NCBI GenBank assembly: GCA_013115125.1
Contig: JABANN010000012.1
Span: forward strand, 84,551 to 148,550
Direction of reading: 5' to 3'
Source: Perkinsus olseni
Lineage: Eukaryota > Perkinsozoa > Perkinsida
DNA length: 64,000 nt
Positions 35,389 to 45,606 of the stretch are shown here, in pieces (position 1 is the stretch's first letter; each line of letters starts with the position of its first letter). The notes below the pieces were generated by a model, which had not been told where the DNA came from, did not search any database, and worked only from the letters and a program-made list of their open reading frames with translations. The position numbers were made by a program, and so were the translations under genes.

Positions 35389-37686
35389 ATGCGCATCATG
35401 ATACCGGGCGTAATGCTGCTGCTAACTGCGGTGAACTGTCGCAAACTGGGGGGTGCTAAAGGCGCCATCGGTGGAGCTCCAGATGTGAGCACTCCAACCA
35501 CCCCCGAGGAGGCCGCAGCGTAAGAAAGTGCCGCTTCCTGCAGTTCTCAAAGTTATCACATTCAGATACGTCACCTCCGAGAATGGTGGTAATATGATAC
35601 GCCGCAAGGTTACGGTTAAAGATGGACCGGCTACTGCCTACCACGTTAAATTGGACTCCGGTGAGCATCCCTGGATACTGACTTCTGTTCAGCACGTAGG
35701 ATCGCTAAAGGCCTCTGAGGGCACTTGATGTACCAACGCAAGCCGTCACTCGCAATCGGAGTGGACAGCCTCAGTGTTATGAATATCTTTCAGTGAAAGA
35801 CGGTCTGTTCTAAGACGCGATTTCTATCTTCCCAATCCTCAGGCTCGTTGAGCCATCGACCAGTTGAAGGGTTCGGAGGTGCCTTCACAGCGGCATCTGC
35901 TGTGAATTACAAGAAGTTGAGTGCTGAAGATAAACGCAAGTTCATTGAGTTGTGAGTATCTGGTTACTTCGGTCATTCTGAGCATCCTTTGAGTAGATAC
36001 TTCGGTCAGAGCGGCCTACGCTACACTATGGGTAGAATACCAATCAACTCCTGTGACTTTAGTCCGTACACTTACAACTTCGACAATGTCTCTGATGATT
36101 TCACTTTGGAACACTTCGATGATTCTTTGAAGGGAGATGAAGACACCGGGATGATTCAACTCCTTCACGACGCCTTGGCGGTGGCAAAACTGAAATTATT
36201 CGGTAATCCATCCCATGCCTTGTTGAGAATCGGTGCGTGTCACGTGTGTAGGAAGCCCGTGGTCCCCACCGTACTGGATGAAGAATGGTAATCACCCAAT
36301 GGTCGGCAGCCCATATCCCTGCCTCAAGCAGGATAAGAAATATAAACAAGCCTGGGCCGACTACTTCGTTAGATGGGTAGGCGCTGAGGTGACGCCAGAC
36401 CTCGAGCGCCTCCCTCTCAGATTCAAGCCTATGAAAAAAAGAATATTCCCATTTGGGGTGTTACGCAGCAGAATGAGCCTCTGTAAGTTTGGAGGACCTC
36501 TCTTGTTCTATTCTAGCATTGGTGAGCTATCAGGTTCTACATCAACTTCTGGTGGGAGGCTTGTTCATTCAGCCCCTCTCAGCAAACAGACTTTATAAGG
36601 GACTATCTAGGACCCACACTGAACAGAACGTTCGGTGATAGAGTTAAGCTCATGTTCATGGACTTCGTGAAAGAATTCCTCATGGATGTCTCTGATGTCC
36701 TTCTACAGGACAGCAAGGCTGCACAGTGAGTTTTCGAAGCCCACAGGGCGGGACTAGTCTTTTCCCCTAGTGTTTGAATCCTGGACCAGGCATGTTGCAC
36801 GAGGTTGTGTGGTTTGGTACTGGTTAGACTTGCAGGTTTATTTATGGTGCCGGAGTGCACTGGTACGGATTCGACCAAGTTTATAATCTGGAGCGGTTCA
36901 AGACCAAATACGGTGGTAAATACGCTCTCCTCGGAACTGAAGCAAGTAGCAAGCGCTGTTAGCCGCGGAAAACAGTGAGGAACCTCGGCCAGCTCAGGCA
37001 CCTGCAATTGGGACACCTTTTTCTTCAATACACCATGGAAGAGAGCTGCCCGTTATGTCCACGGTGTGATTGTAGACTTCGTACACGGTGGAGGAACTGG
37101 CTGGGTGGACTGGAACCTTCTTCTCGACCAGCTTGCAGCACACGATGTACGCTCGTTAACTTCTCGATCGCTAGTCCACCACGACGAGTCTCTGTTCTCA
37201 GAATCGCGGGGGCCCGAATCACGCTGGGAACAATTGCTTTGCACACATTCACATTGACAACGCGAGTCAGCTCGTGGTATGAAGGATGCCCGTTACTCGG
37301 CCTTCCAGGCATTGTTGTATCAGATACACCCGTCTTACTACGCCTTCGGGCACATCACCAAGTTTGTCGCCCCTGGCGCTAGAATGGTTACGTCCCTGAG
37401 TGTGTCAGAGTCCAGGCTAAGCTCAATCTTCACTATCGATACCCTCGAGGCCATGGCCTTCGTGAATGAAGCCAAAACAGAGTTGGAAGTTATCGTAAGC
37501 CAATTGAACGAGTGCCCCTCCATCTACGGTTCCCAATCCCAGGTGCTCAGCAGTCAGGAGGACGACATATCCGATCTGATCATCGAGGCCCAACTGCCAG
37601 GCGGGCAGTATCAGACCATTCACGTTGGTAAAGTCCCCGGCTACAGTGTTACCACCGTTCTACTCCCGGGGACTTTCTCGGCTTGA
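35389..37686 (+). CDS. Glucosylceramidase-like GH30, copy 3
   Basis: Complete paralogue. The ATG at 35389 gives a signal peptide (IMIPGVMLLLTAVNC) and a short Pro/Thr/Ala spacer, and exon 1 ends at the same donor as copy 1 (GTAAGA). Exon 2 gives YVTSENGGNMIRRKV, exon 3 RPVEGFGGAFTAAS. SGLRYTMGRIPINSCDFSPY follows, then the GVTQQNEPL-type acid/base block near 36.47 kb, FIRDYLGPTLNRTFGD, GAGVHWYGFDQ and GTEAS (nucleophile near 36.94 kb). GWVDWNLLLDQLA and YYAFGHITKFVAPGARMV complete the barrel. Exons are close to copies 1 and 2, but the introns and both flanks have diverged, and the intron before the GAGVHWYG exon is longer. That fits an older duplicate homogenised in exons. The stop is at 37686. 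Confidence 0.87.
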
Positions 37687-37975
37687 GAATATTCATGTCC
37701 ACCCCCGGCTCGACATGGGGCTGCCTCAAACTCTCGCTTTTGTTGCTTCCTTGACGTCACAGAGAGTGCTCCTTTTTTCAAACAAACGAGATCAATTCCC
37801 ATTTGCTCTTCTTTCTACTCATTTCCCATTTCTCATTTCAATACATCATGTTGGTTTGATCAATGACCCGAGTCGATGCCCCGGCCGACCGCTGCATGCT
37901 CGCATGGGAAACCTACGGGTGGCCGCCATGCGGCGAATGGGAGTGTGAACAGCGGGGTTTCGTCGCTCATGTTGT

Positions 37976-38411
37976 GTGAAACGCTAGCGTTGAACGCGTA
38001 TAGTAACACATAACGCGGCGCGAAACGGATGATTTTAGAGGCCAAAATGCGGGAAACGTTCACATGTTAAACATACCGCTATCCGTAGCGCGTTGATATA
38101 ACGCGCGACATGCGAAACGCATTTCACTGCACAGCTGAGAATGTAACTGCCATACCCATATAGACAGTGAGCCGCAGGCCCGATATCAGTCTACTGATGA
38201 TGAAGGGAATCGGAAAGCGTCAGAATTCTACAAGCACAAACCAACCTTGGCGCCCTAAAGTTGAAGGTCCACCTCTGCGGCCGTGCACTTTTTTCATGGT
38301 ATTGATTCCTACTCTGATGAGTGATTCTCGGATAGTGGTGCGTTGAACGCGCTTAACACTTAGGGCAACGCGGTAAACACGTCACGATGGGTTATCTCGT
38401 TAGCGTTTCAC
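37976..38411. mobile_element. Candidate 436-bp inverted-repeat element rich in CGCG
   Basis: Bounded by GTGAAACGCTAGCG (37976-37989) and its near-exact inverse CGTTAGCGTTTCAC (38398-38411). The interior and right flank are full of AACGCG/CGCG motifs, about a dozen between 37.98 and 38.48 kb, a density not seen elsewhere in the window. No coding frame. No target-site duplication identified. Confidence 0.4.
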
Positions 38412-39289
38412 GCGTGCGCTATGACGCGAAGTGTTATTGCAACACCAAATACCGCGTTTCTTGCGAAGACACACCGCGACAAGCTGTTCTGCGGGTAAAA
38501 CGGGTGACACTCCAGTGTATGACGCTGCTCTGATCTGCTCAAACTGTGGTAGAATCTTGACAGTCAGACCTGGGAACCAGGCGGCAGCCAATTGTTACTC
38601 AGTTGTGAACTCGTAGTTGGTGGCTACACAAGCAGAACTCGAGAGAGCTGCCCGATCCAGTGCCTTCAGCAGCACGCAAGGACGAAGGCAGTTGCCACCG
38701 AGTGCGCAGGGCGATTCCGTCAGACAATATGTAGAGGATAGAGCAGTGATGCAGAGGAGTGATATAGTGTCTATAACGATATAATGCCACATGCAGGAAT
38801 GAGGCCACTTCGTCAAGTAGCAGGAACAGCTGGGGCTGGTATTCATTGAAGCAGCAATCAGTACTCCACCATCACTGCTGCAAGTGTTCGGTCGAGCCGC
38901 CGCCTCGCATTGTGGCCTCACTATTGTATGTTGTATTTTCTTCGTCACAGAGTTTATTCAAGACCGATCATAGGAGGGCCTCGGCGGACAGTCTCCACGA
39001 ACGAACAAACAACGAAGGTTGTCAGAAACAGCACTATTGACCTGTCTTGGCCGCTAACACGACCGAAATGCAAACACCCGACTCTGTCAAGAGGTCTTCG
39101 ACATCAAGGCCCTCAGGGATATCTGCGTGTTGTCATGAAGAAAATCGTCGGAAAATTTGTCACATCGGAAAATTTGTTAAAGAAAATCGTAACATCGAGA
39201 GAGTAACATCTTCGGCCTCGTCTCCTCACAACACCGAGAGATGTTCCTCGCCCATCAGGCGACGTTGAAAGACCAGAGGATTTTGACGA
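38412..39289. other. Intergenic, glucosylceramidase array to SpoVS/Alba-like cluster
   Basis: Apart from the MITE-like copy at 38790-38930 I see no gene. The two transcription directions converge here, so 3' UTRs of both clusters are expected. Confidence 0.4.
38790..38930. mobile_element. MITE-like element, copy 2
   Basis: A 141-bp relative of 9962-10111. It shares the ATGCCACATGCA start, the AGCTGGGGCTGGTATT interior and terminal inverted repeats around GAGGCCAC (15 of 19 terminal bases pair). Confidence 0.6.
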
Positions 39290-40238
39290 TCACACAGGGG
39301 AAGCGAGGTTACAAGCGGCAGGGCGGCGAGAGGTAGCGACCCTACCATCTCCAACCGGATGGTGATTCCTAGGATCCACATGCACCTTGGTGAAGTCTGC
39401 TCGACATATGAGCTCACCCGAATTGGAGCCTATGGAAATGTGATCCGGAAAACAACAATGGGCGAGCAACGGGGGCGTTACATGTCTGAGATGCAATGGC
39501 GATAGCATTAGCCATGACCGCAGAACTGCGAGCTCCCAACCCTGCACGACAGCAATCAACAAGATACTCCACCTCGCGTGTTCATTAATACCCGTGATTT
39601 TGAGGTTCTTATCACTCCTGATAAGCCGTACTATCCTGTCAGCGAGGTCCTCAGCATTCATCTCGGGGATCACCAGAATATCCGACCACCCTCTGTGATC
39701 GGCAGGGTGGCCTCGGGTGCTGATCTTCGCCCCTATCCATATCTCATTGCCCGCCTCCATCCCGGCCCGTCGTTCAAACTCCTCCCTCTGCTCCGGAGTC
39801 GGCCACTCCGTAGGAGGCCCTCGAAAGGTTAAGTCTATCTGTTTACTAGCACGATAAGCTGATGCTGTGACGGCCTTCAGCGACATGAGTATCGAGTTGG
39901 GATGCCGCTGAAAGAGGCATCCCTAGCAGCAGCCACGTTCGCCACCTACTCCTCGTAGAACGACGGTGCCGTGCTGATTCCTCAAGGTATGCGCAAGAAG
40001 GACCACCACTTCGTTAAGCTCTGAGACGGGGAGGTGCGAGACGTCGACGTGAATCGAAGAGCTCACCAGCCTCCTTTTTGATTCTGAATTGGAAGTCCGA
40101 CTCGGCCATGTCCCGCTCAGCTGGCTTCAGAATCATCGATCGACGGTCTCCAACACTGGTTGAGAAAAACGAAAAGCGGAGGGCGCTGTTCATCCGATGG
40201 AGGCCCCTTCGGATGAGCAGCCTAGAGAGGAGCAGCAT
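39290..40238 (-). CDS. SpoVS/Alba-like double-module protein, paralogue 5
   Basis: The ATG at 40238 opens a basic, Arg/Ser-rich leader (MLLLSRLLIRRGLHRMNSAL) typical of mitochondrial presequences, then DFQFRIKKEAGEL. Module 1: GTVVLRG, an intron, NSILMSLKAVTASAYRAS and KQIDLTFRGPP. Linker: PTPEQREEFERR. Module 2: NEIWIGAKIS, EDLADRIVRLIRSDKNLKIT, an intron, GARSSAVMANAIAIASQTC, an intron, LICRADFTKVHVDPRN. The stop is at 39290. The block V-L-(Q/R)-G-x-G-A-x-A-V-x-x-A-x-A resembles the strand-loop-helix of Alba and SpoVS domains, small nucleic-acid-binding folds. The mitochondrial location is inferred only from the leader. Last (3') member of five tandem paralogues. Confidence 0.6.
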
Positions 40239-40343
40239 TGTCGACAGAATTCACACCTACGAGGGACAACACTGATCTGGGACAGCGTAAGCGCTAAGAT
40301 CACTCAACAACGGGTGCAGCACAGAAACGACACTCGCATGGCG

Positions 40344-41538
40344 TCAATGCGTAGCCTTCAACTCTATTTTACGGCGATGTTTCCATTCAGTGAAGAGAGG
40401 GTTGTAAGTATCGGGCTGCGGCGCCAGACGAAGGAGAAAATCCACGCCGGGGTTGGTGATGGTACCAGCCTTCTCACGCTTGTCCTTCATGTCACTCAAG
40501 GCTAAAAGAAGAGCATCTCGAGGAGCTGCCGGTAGGGCAGTGACTGCAAGAGCTAACAGCAATCGTTTTGCCGAGAGCCCCACCTCCCCTCCTCTTGAAC
40601 TGGATAGACGTGGGCTTGATACGAGCCAGCAACTCGTGATTTTCGTACCCCTCAGCATCGTTGCCTGACACTGTAACGGTGATGACAGTGACTCCTCACA
40701 CATCCTACACAGTCGCCCCGTCCGAGCCAGCAGCTCCGCGATGAGGGCCAGGCGGACATTAGTCGTGGTTGTGACCACACCTACAGAGGCGGGCAGATCA
40801 GTCCAACGGTCAGCAGTAGCGTCAGAAGCTCACTGAGTATGATACGAAGATTCACTTGCTTCTTCTCCTTCGTCAATATGTCCGCCATCTTCCCTGCCTC
40901 TGCCTCCATCTCCCAACCCTTCTCCAGTTTGATCTCCACTGGCTCGATTGCCTGTATGTTCGATCGGCCCCCCTTGGGTTGGATACGGCCATGTATCCAG
41001 AGCTCAGGTTGGCTAGCCTCCCCTGCGGAGGAGCTGCGCCATGACAATCCCCTGGAGGACCCCCACCCTCTTCCTCCTCCCCTGGCTGTCCCCCAGACGG
41101 TCTCTGAGGCGGCGGTCCACTGCTGATGACTTCGATCGATCCACCATTGCGGACTTTCGGGCACATGTCGATGAAGGTCTTGAGGGCCTTGCCAGCTCTC
41201 ACTGGAACACCCTGGCAGCACCAGCATCACCACGTCGGTTACTAGACGCCACTTCCTCACCACAGCCCGCATTGTCGCTAAGTCACCAGCCTTCCTGAAT
41301 CGCTTAGGAAGGATCTCACAGACGTTAACAGGATCTGAAGGGAGGTGATCAACCCATAATGGCTGAGACCCTTACGGCAGAAGTTGGTGTACTCGAAGTT
41401 CACGGGGCTCCACATCGCGAAGGGTGGGCACCGCGCTAGCTGTCCGGGTGGCGGAAGGCTGAAGGCCAGCCGGCAAGGGGACGCTCGTAGCATCCCCCGT
41501 AATACTGGAGAGGCATGCCGTGCTGAGGCGACCGGCAT
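40344..41538 (-). CDS. SpoVS/Alba-like double-module protein, paralogue 4
   Basis: ATG at 41538; leader MPVASARHASPVLRGMLRAS. Module 1 is more diverged: VTDVVMLVLPG, an intron, then AGKALKTFIDMCPKV and SIEVISSGPPPQ, followed by a Gly/Glu-rich linker. Module 2: ELWIHGRIQPKGG, IQAIEPVEIKL, EAGKMADILTKEKKQVNLRI, an intron, then VRLALIAELLARTG. The C-terminal strand GVDFLLRLAPQPD is followed by a tail, with the stop at 40344. Same strand and design as its neighbours, with about 100 bases to paralogue 5. It has the weakest match to the GAxAV motif in both modules, so the exon borders here are the least certain of the cluster. Confidence 0.5.
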
Positions 41539-41656
41539 TGCCTGAGGAATAACGTCCCACAAAGTGGGCTTGGATGATAACACGGTGAGGTGACCGCCCT
41601 GACGCAGCGCTAGGGAGGTGCTCAGAAACAGTAATCAGCTGCCATGCTCCCATAGG

Positions 41657-42835
41657 TCAACTGTCGGAATTATTCTTAACGAGGTGACAAGTGAATTCAA
41701 CTGCCGTGATGAGGACCTTGTGCTGGCCGCCGCCACCGCTCTCGGTGGCATTATCAACACTGGACTCCCTCGCATCGCCACTACTCTCGGGGACACCCTC
41801 CGCGACAGTCGGCGCCTCGGCATGATCATCTCCTGTAGATTCATCGTGATTGTCCTCATCTGAGAGACGTGGAGAAAGTGGTAAGATCACGTAAGGGGGC
41901 AAGATGGCTCACTTTGCTCTGATGGAGCTCCCCGAGCGTTGACGGCCCTCAAAGACGTCCGTACGCTCGTTACAATCCTCCCACGGTCCTTCACATCATC
42001 GAAGGTTTCGCCTGAGGCCACGGCACTTCATCATCACCACAATGAACCCGCTGCTGCTGACGCTACAATGATGGCTGGATATAGTAATGGCGTTAGCTAT
42101 TTTGATGATACCAGCACCACTAAAACCTGAAGGGGCATGCTGCCCGTTCGGTTAAGACAGGCGGCAAGTAGCTTACCTGCCATTCGGACGGTCTTCCCCT
42201 GCAAAAGGGAGTTGGTGATGGCACCGGCCATCTTGTGGGCCGGCGTCGAGTGACCCACGACGATGTCCTGTATCTCGGCAGCGGCCGCGTCTTGGCTCTC
42301 CCGCAACCTCTGCCGGAAGCCTTGCCTGGATACGGCTATCCACAGGTCCCCTCCCCCTCGATCTGACAACAAAAATGAAAGGTCGTGGGCGGAGCGAAGC
42401 TCTACCCGGAATGCCATCATCCGGCGGGCCTGTGAGTGTAACCTCTAGTGGTATGGTTTGGCCTCTCCGGGACGACGCATAGGCCACAGACCTCAGCGCT
42501 CGGCCGACAGCATTAGCCCCGAGCTGACCAATAAAAAGCTTCTACTGAACGTCCCTCCTGCTCGACCCACCGCCTGCAGCACAACCATGTTGGGTCTGTT
42601 CGGTGTGCCGAGCCTCTGACGGATGAACGGTGCCAGGTCGGTTGGATCTGACAGGTGAACGTATGCCCAACCTATGGGAGAGTTCAGCACCTGCCGATGA
42701 GGTGACTCTCAGACGGTCTTCCGCCTGCTGCATCTCCTTGGTGGCCAGAGTCCGGAAGTCCCGCCTGGCCCCCAGAGAGCACGACACTACGCCAACATGG
42801 TGTGTTACGGTGGCCCTGCGGCAGAGTGTGAGCAT
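41657..42835 (-). CDS. SpoVS/Alba-like double-module protein, paralogue 3
   Basis: ATG at 42835; leader MLTLCRRATVTHHVGVVS, then GARRDFRTLATKEMQQAEDR. Module 1: DPTDLAPFIRQRL, NMVVLQA, an intron, LGANAVGRALRSVAYASS and PLEVTLTGPPDDG, a textbook GAxAV helix. A 43-base intron follows, carrying GCTTCGCTCCGC five bases after its donor. Module 2: GGDLWIAVSRQ, HKMAGAITNSLLQGKTVRMAG, an intron, FSGAGIIKIANAITISS. The C-terminal strand YVILPLSPRL leads into an acidic tail (DEDNHDESTGDDH), with the stop at 41657. This copy shows the module structure most clearly. Confidence 0.6.
42389..42400 (-). repeat. Intronic 12-mer GCTTCGCTCCGC, copy 2
   Basis: In the intron between the two modules of paralogue 3, five bases downstream of the GT donor. 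Sense to the gene. Confidence 0.85.
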
Positions 42836-42924
42836 CTTAGATCAAACTCCCACTGCCCACGTTATTGAAGGGAGCATCAACCCAAGACTGAGCGGGCAGA
42901 AACATATCTTGGAGACAGTCATGG

Positions 42925-44081
42925 TCATCGATGCACAGCACCATTAAGCTCGAGTATTCTCGACCGGGAGGGGGCCTCGGGCACCTCGTCCTCCCTATTG
43001 GTGAGATCACGTCGTCGCTCCTGCTCGGCAGAGTCGCTGCTAGCGTGCTCTTCCAAGGCGACGTAGATCTCCACGACGCCTTTGGGTCCCCGATCGTGCC
43101 CAGCGCCTGAGGATCCGAGGTCGTGGACGAAGCTGGCGATGACGATTGGCGTACTCGGAGCCCGTGCGGCCACAAACCTCGGCCAACACACTAGGAGTCC
43201 CGGGCCTCGCCGGGCATCGGGTCGTGGCTGTCGGCTCTCAGAGACTGAGCAGTAACATTTTCGAAGAGCCCTAGTGAAGAAGGAACGAGCCTACAATGCC
43301 GGCCGCTGATCGCTAGGGCTTCGGTCATCTTCTTCAGGCAGTGGGGGCCGGCGCCTAGCAGAGAGAGGTCGATTTCGGGAAGGAGTGGTACGGAGGCCTT
43401 ACCCTGCAACCGGACAACGTTCCCCTGCTCGATCGAAGTTGATATTGAGCCCGCCAAGGGGGCAGGCTTTGTGTGGTTAGATACCACCATAGTCTCCACA
43501 CTGTCGTGAGCGAAGAGGTTTGGGTCCTTAGACCGATAGGAGCTCAGCCAGAGCACTGTACTAGGGCCTCCTGAAAGGAGGAGGGGCTGCGGCTGCACGG
43601 CCGTCAGGGGCTACTCACCCCTCCTCCCGACCTCATCTGGAGGGGCACCCGAGACTACTAAATGGCAAGTACGTGATCGCGGAGCGTTGGCCTCTATGAA
43701 GCCCTTGACGGCCACCGCTGCTGCCGCAACGCCTTGCTGGAGAGAGAAGCGTCACCATTCGCTACTGGACCCGAGGATCGCTCACCGCTTGCAAGACCAC
43801 AGTATGGCGATTGCTCATAGACACTTTCATGATGAGGTCTCCAATGTCTATTGGATCTGACACCACCAGTGACTAGGAAGCAGCAGGAGGGGCTGCTGTC
43901 GCCTACGAGCCTCAGCCTCGACTTTGAACTTGAATTGGGAATCTATCGCGAACTGTGGCGGCGGCAGGCGATAGACGGGCCGTGAGGGTCCTGCTGTTGC
44001 TGTGTTCAATAGTGTATGACGGCCGTGACGTACTGAAGGCCCCGAGACGTCACACCGGAGCAGTCGCGAGATGGCGATCAT
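42925..44081 (-). CDS. SpoVS/Alba-like double-module protein, paralogue 2
   Basis: ATG at 44081; leader MIAISRLLRCDVSGPSVRHG, then DSQFKFKVEAEARRR. Module 1: DLIMKVSMSNRHTVVLQA, an intron, GVAAAAVAVKGFIEANAP and CHLVVSGAPPDEVG. Module 2: STVLWLSSYRSKDP, VVSNHTKPAPLAGSISTSI, EQGNVVRLQ, an intron, GAGPHCLKKMTEALAISG. The C-terminal strand VVEIYVALEEH is followed by a charged tail, with the stop at 42925. The intron in each module falls at the same place as in the paralogues, just after V-L-Q/V-R-L-Q and before the Gly-rich turn. Spacing to paralogue 3 is about 90 bases. Confidence 0.58.
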
Positions 44082-44214
44082 GACGGCTGAGTGGACTCCA
44101 AAGGAAGAAGGCGACTGATTATCCGGGGCTTGTACGCTTCCATCTCTTGAAAGAGAGGGGCTACGAGAGGGTCAAACAACAGCGATCTAGGTTATTGCAG
44201 AAACAAGTACCATC

Positions 44215-45369
44215 TCATCCAGCTACACCCTTGGAGGTATCGTCACCACTGATGCTGTCCATGGTGACCTCAGCATCATTCGCCTCGTCTTCACTGTGTG
44301 GCTGTGCTGCTGCTGCTGCCGAGGAACTGCTGCTGCTGCCTTGAATCGGCCCCTCCTTCAAACGCACCAGAATTTGCATGACTCTGATGCGATTTGGCCG
44401 CGGCGGCACCGTCGTGTCACCACTAGGGCTGCCATCACCACCGGCATGGTCGGCATCCTCCCCGTCTCGAGACACTGTTGCATCGGCTTCGACTAGGATG
44501 GTCCGAAGCCGACAGACTAAATGCGCTGATGGTCGGCCCTCTTCTCCGTTGACTGAGAGGCATGCATCACCATGGCAGTGCCAACGCTCCTACAGTGAGC
44601 CCCAGCTATAGCAATGCCATCAGCCATCTTGGCGATGGTCACAGCACTAGAACCTACGAAACGGGGGAAATGTGGTACCCACACATAAGAGGTATTGCCC
44701 GAGGTGTCAGCAGATCTCACCTTGCAGTAACGCTACACCTTCTTCCTTCAACTTGTGGGAGATGAACCCACCCAAGCTGGCTGATTGGGTTTTGGCACCG
44801 ACCCTGATGGGTTCCTTGGGCACCACGCTAGGGCTGCCTTCTTCCTCAGGCTTCATCGCTGCTATCCACAGCTCTCGGCTACGGCCTCCTGAAGGCAGCA
44901 GCCCTGCAACCTACCACCAGGAGGTAACCGCAGACCAACCGAAAGCCCCTTCAGTGTCTGCTGGCGCCCCCGTGACAAGAACGTCGATGGGCCGATCTCT
45001 GATACGACTTGCGTGTGCTATTGACTTGAGGACTGTCGAGACTGGTGTTATACCGTGCTGAAGCAGCAAGAACAAGATGGCCGATGCTTCGCACAGGAGG
45101 TGACCCACCCCTTGCATCACTAGGAGGTCCCCTGGGTAGTTGAGAAAGCCCCAGAGGGAATCCCCGAGCTCTCGTACATCTGATGCCAATCGGTAGGGGC
45201 AAGGAGACAAGGACAGGACCTCACCTATTTCGTTGGACACACGAAACCTATTCTCTGCCTCTTGCATCACGCGGTTGGCTGGGATACGGCTGAAGGGTGC
45301 CGTCTGGAGGAGCCCACGGAGTCGAGGGCCCCGTAGAACGAAAGAGAGGGACCGAGGCCAAGACAGCAT
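44215..45369 (-). CDS. SpoVS/Alba-like double-module protein, paralogue 1
   Basis: ATG at 45369; Arg-rich leader MLSWPRSLSFVLRGPRLRG. Then EAENRFRVSNEIGE, module 1 (LLVMQGVGHLLCEASAIL, ASRIRDRPIDVLVTGAP) and a linker. Module 2: RELWIAAMKPEEEG, PIRVGAKTQSASLGGFISHK, LKEEGVALLQ, an intron, VGSSAVTIAKMADGIAIAGA. The C-terminal strand IRVMQILVRLKE leads into a Ser/Ala/Asp/Glu-rich tail, with the stop at 44215. IRVGAKTxSxxLxxxI, then VALLQ, then GSSAVxxAKMAxGIAI parallels SpoVS (VSAKSSPNSVAGAL, EIQAIGAGALNQAVKAVAIA). First (5') member of the cluster. Confidence 0.58.
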
Positions 45370-45606
45370 CTAGCAAGACCACGAGCCCTTATGAGATTGG
45401 TGCACTTCAGCGCCTCCAGGGAGGGCAGGCGCTCCCTGATACAAACTGATTGAAAAACCGAAAACCAACAAAGAGAAGAGAAACAATACTACTGCGATGT
45501 AACAAACTAGGAAGAGTGTCAACAAATGCCGGATTGTGAAGATGGGCGACCTTATGCAAGCAGGAACGCCATCGGAAGTCCGAAGAACGGACGGAACACT
45601 GGTGAA

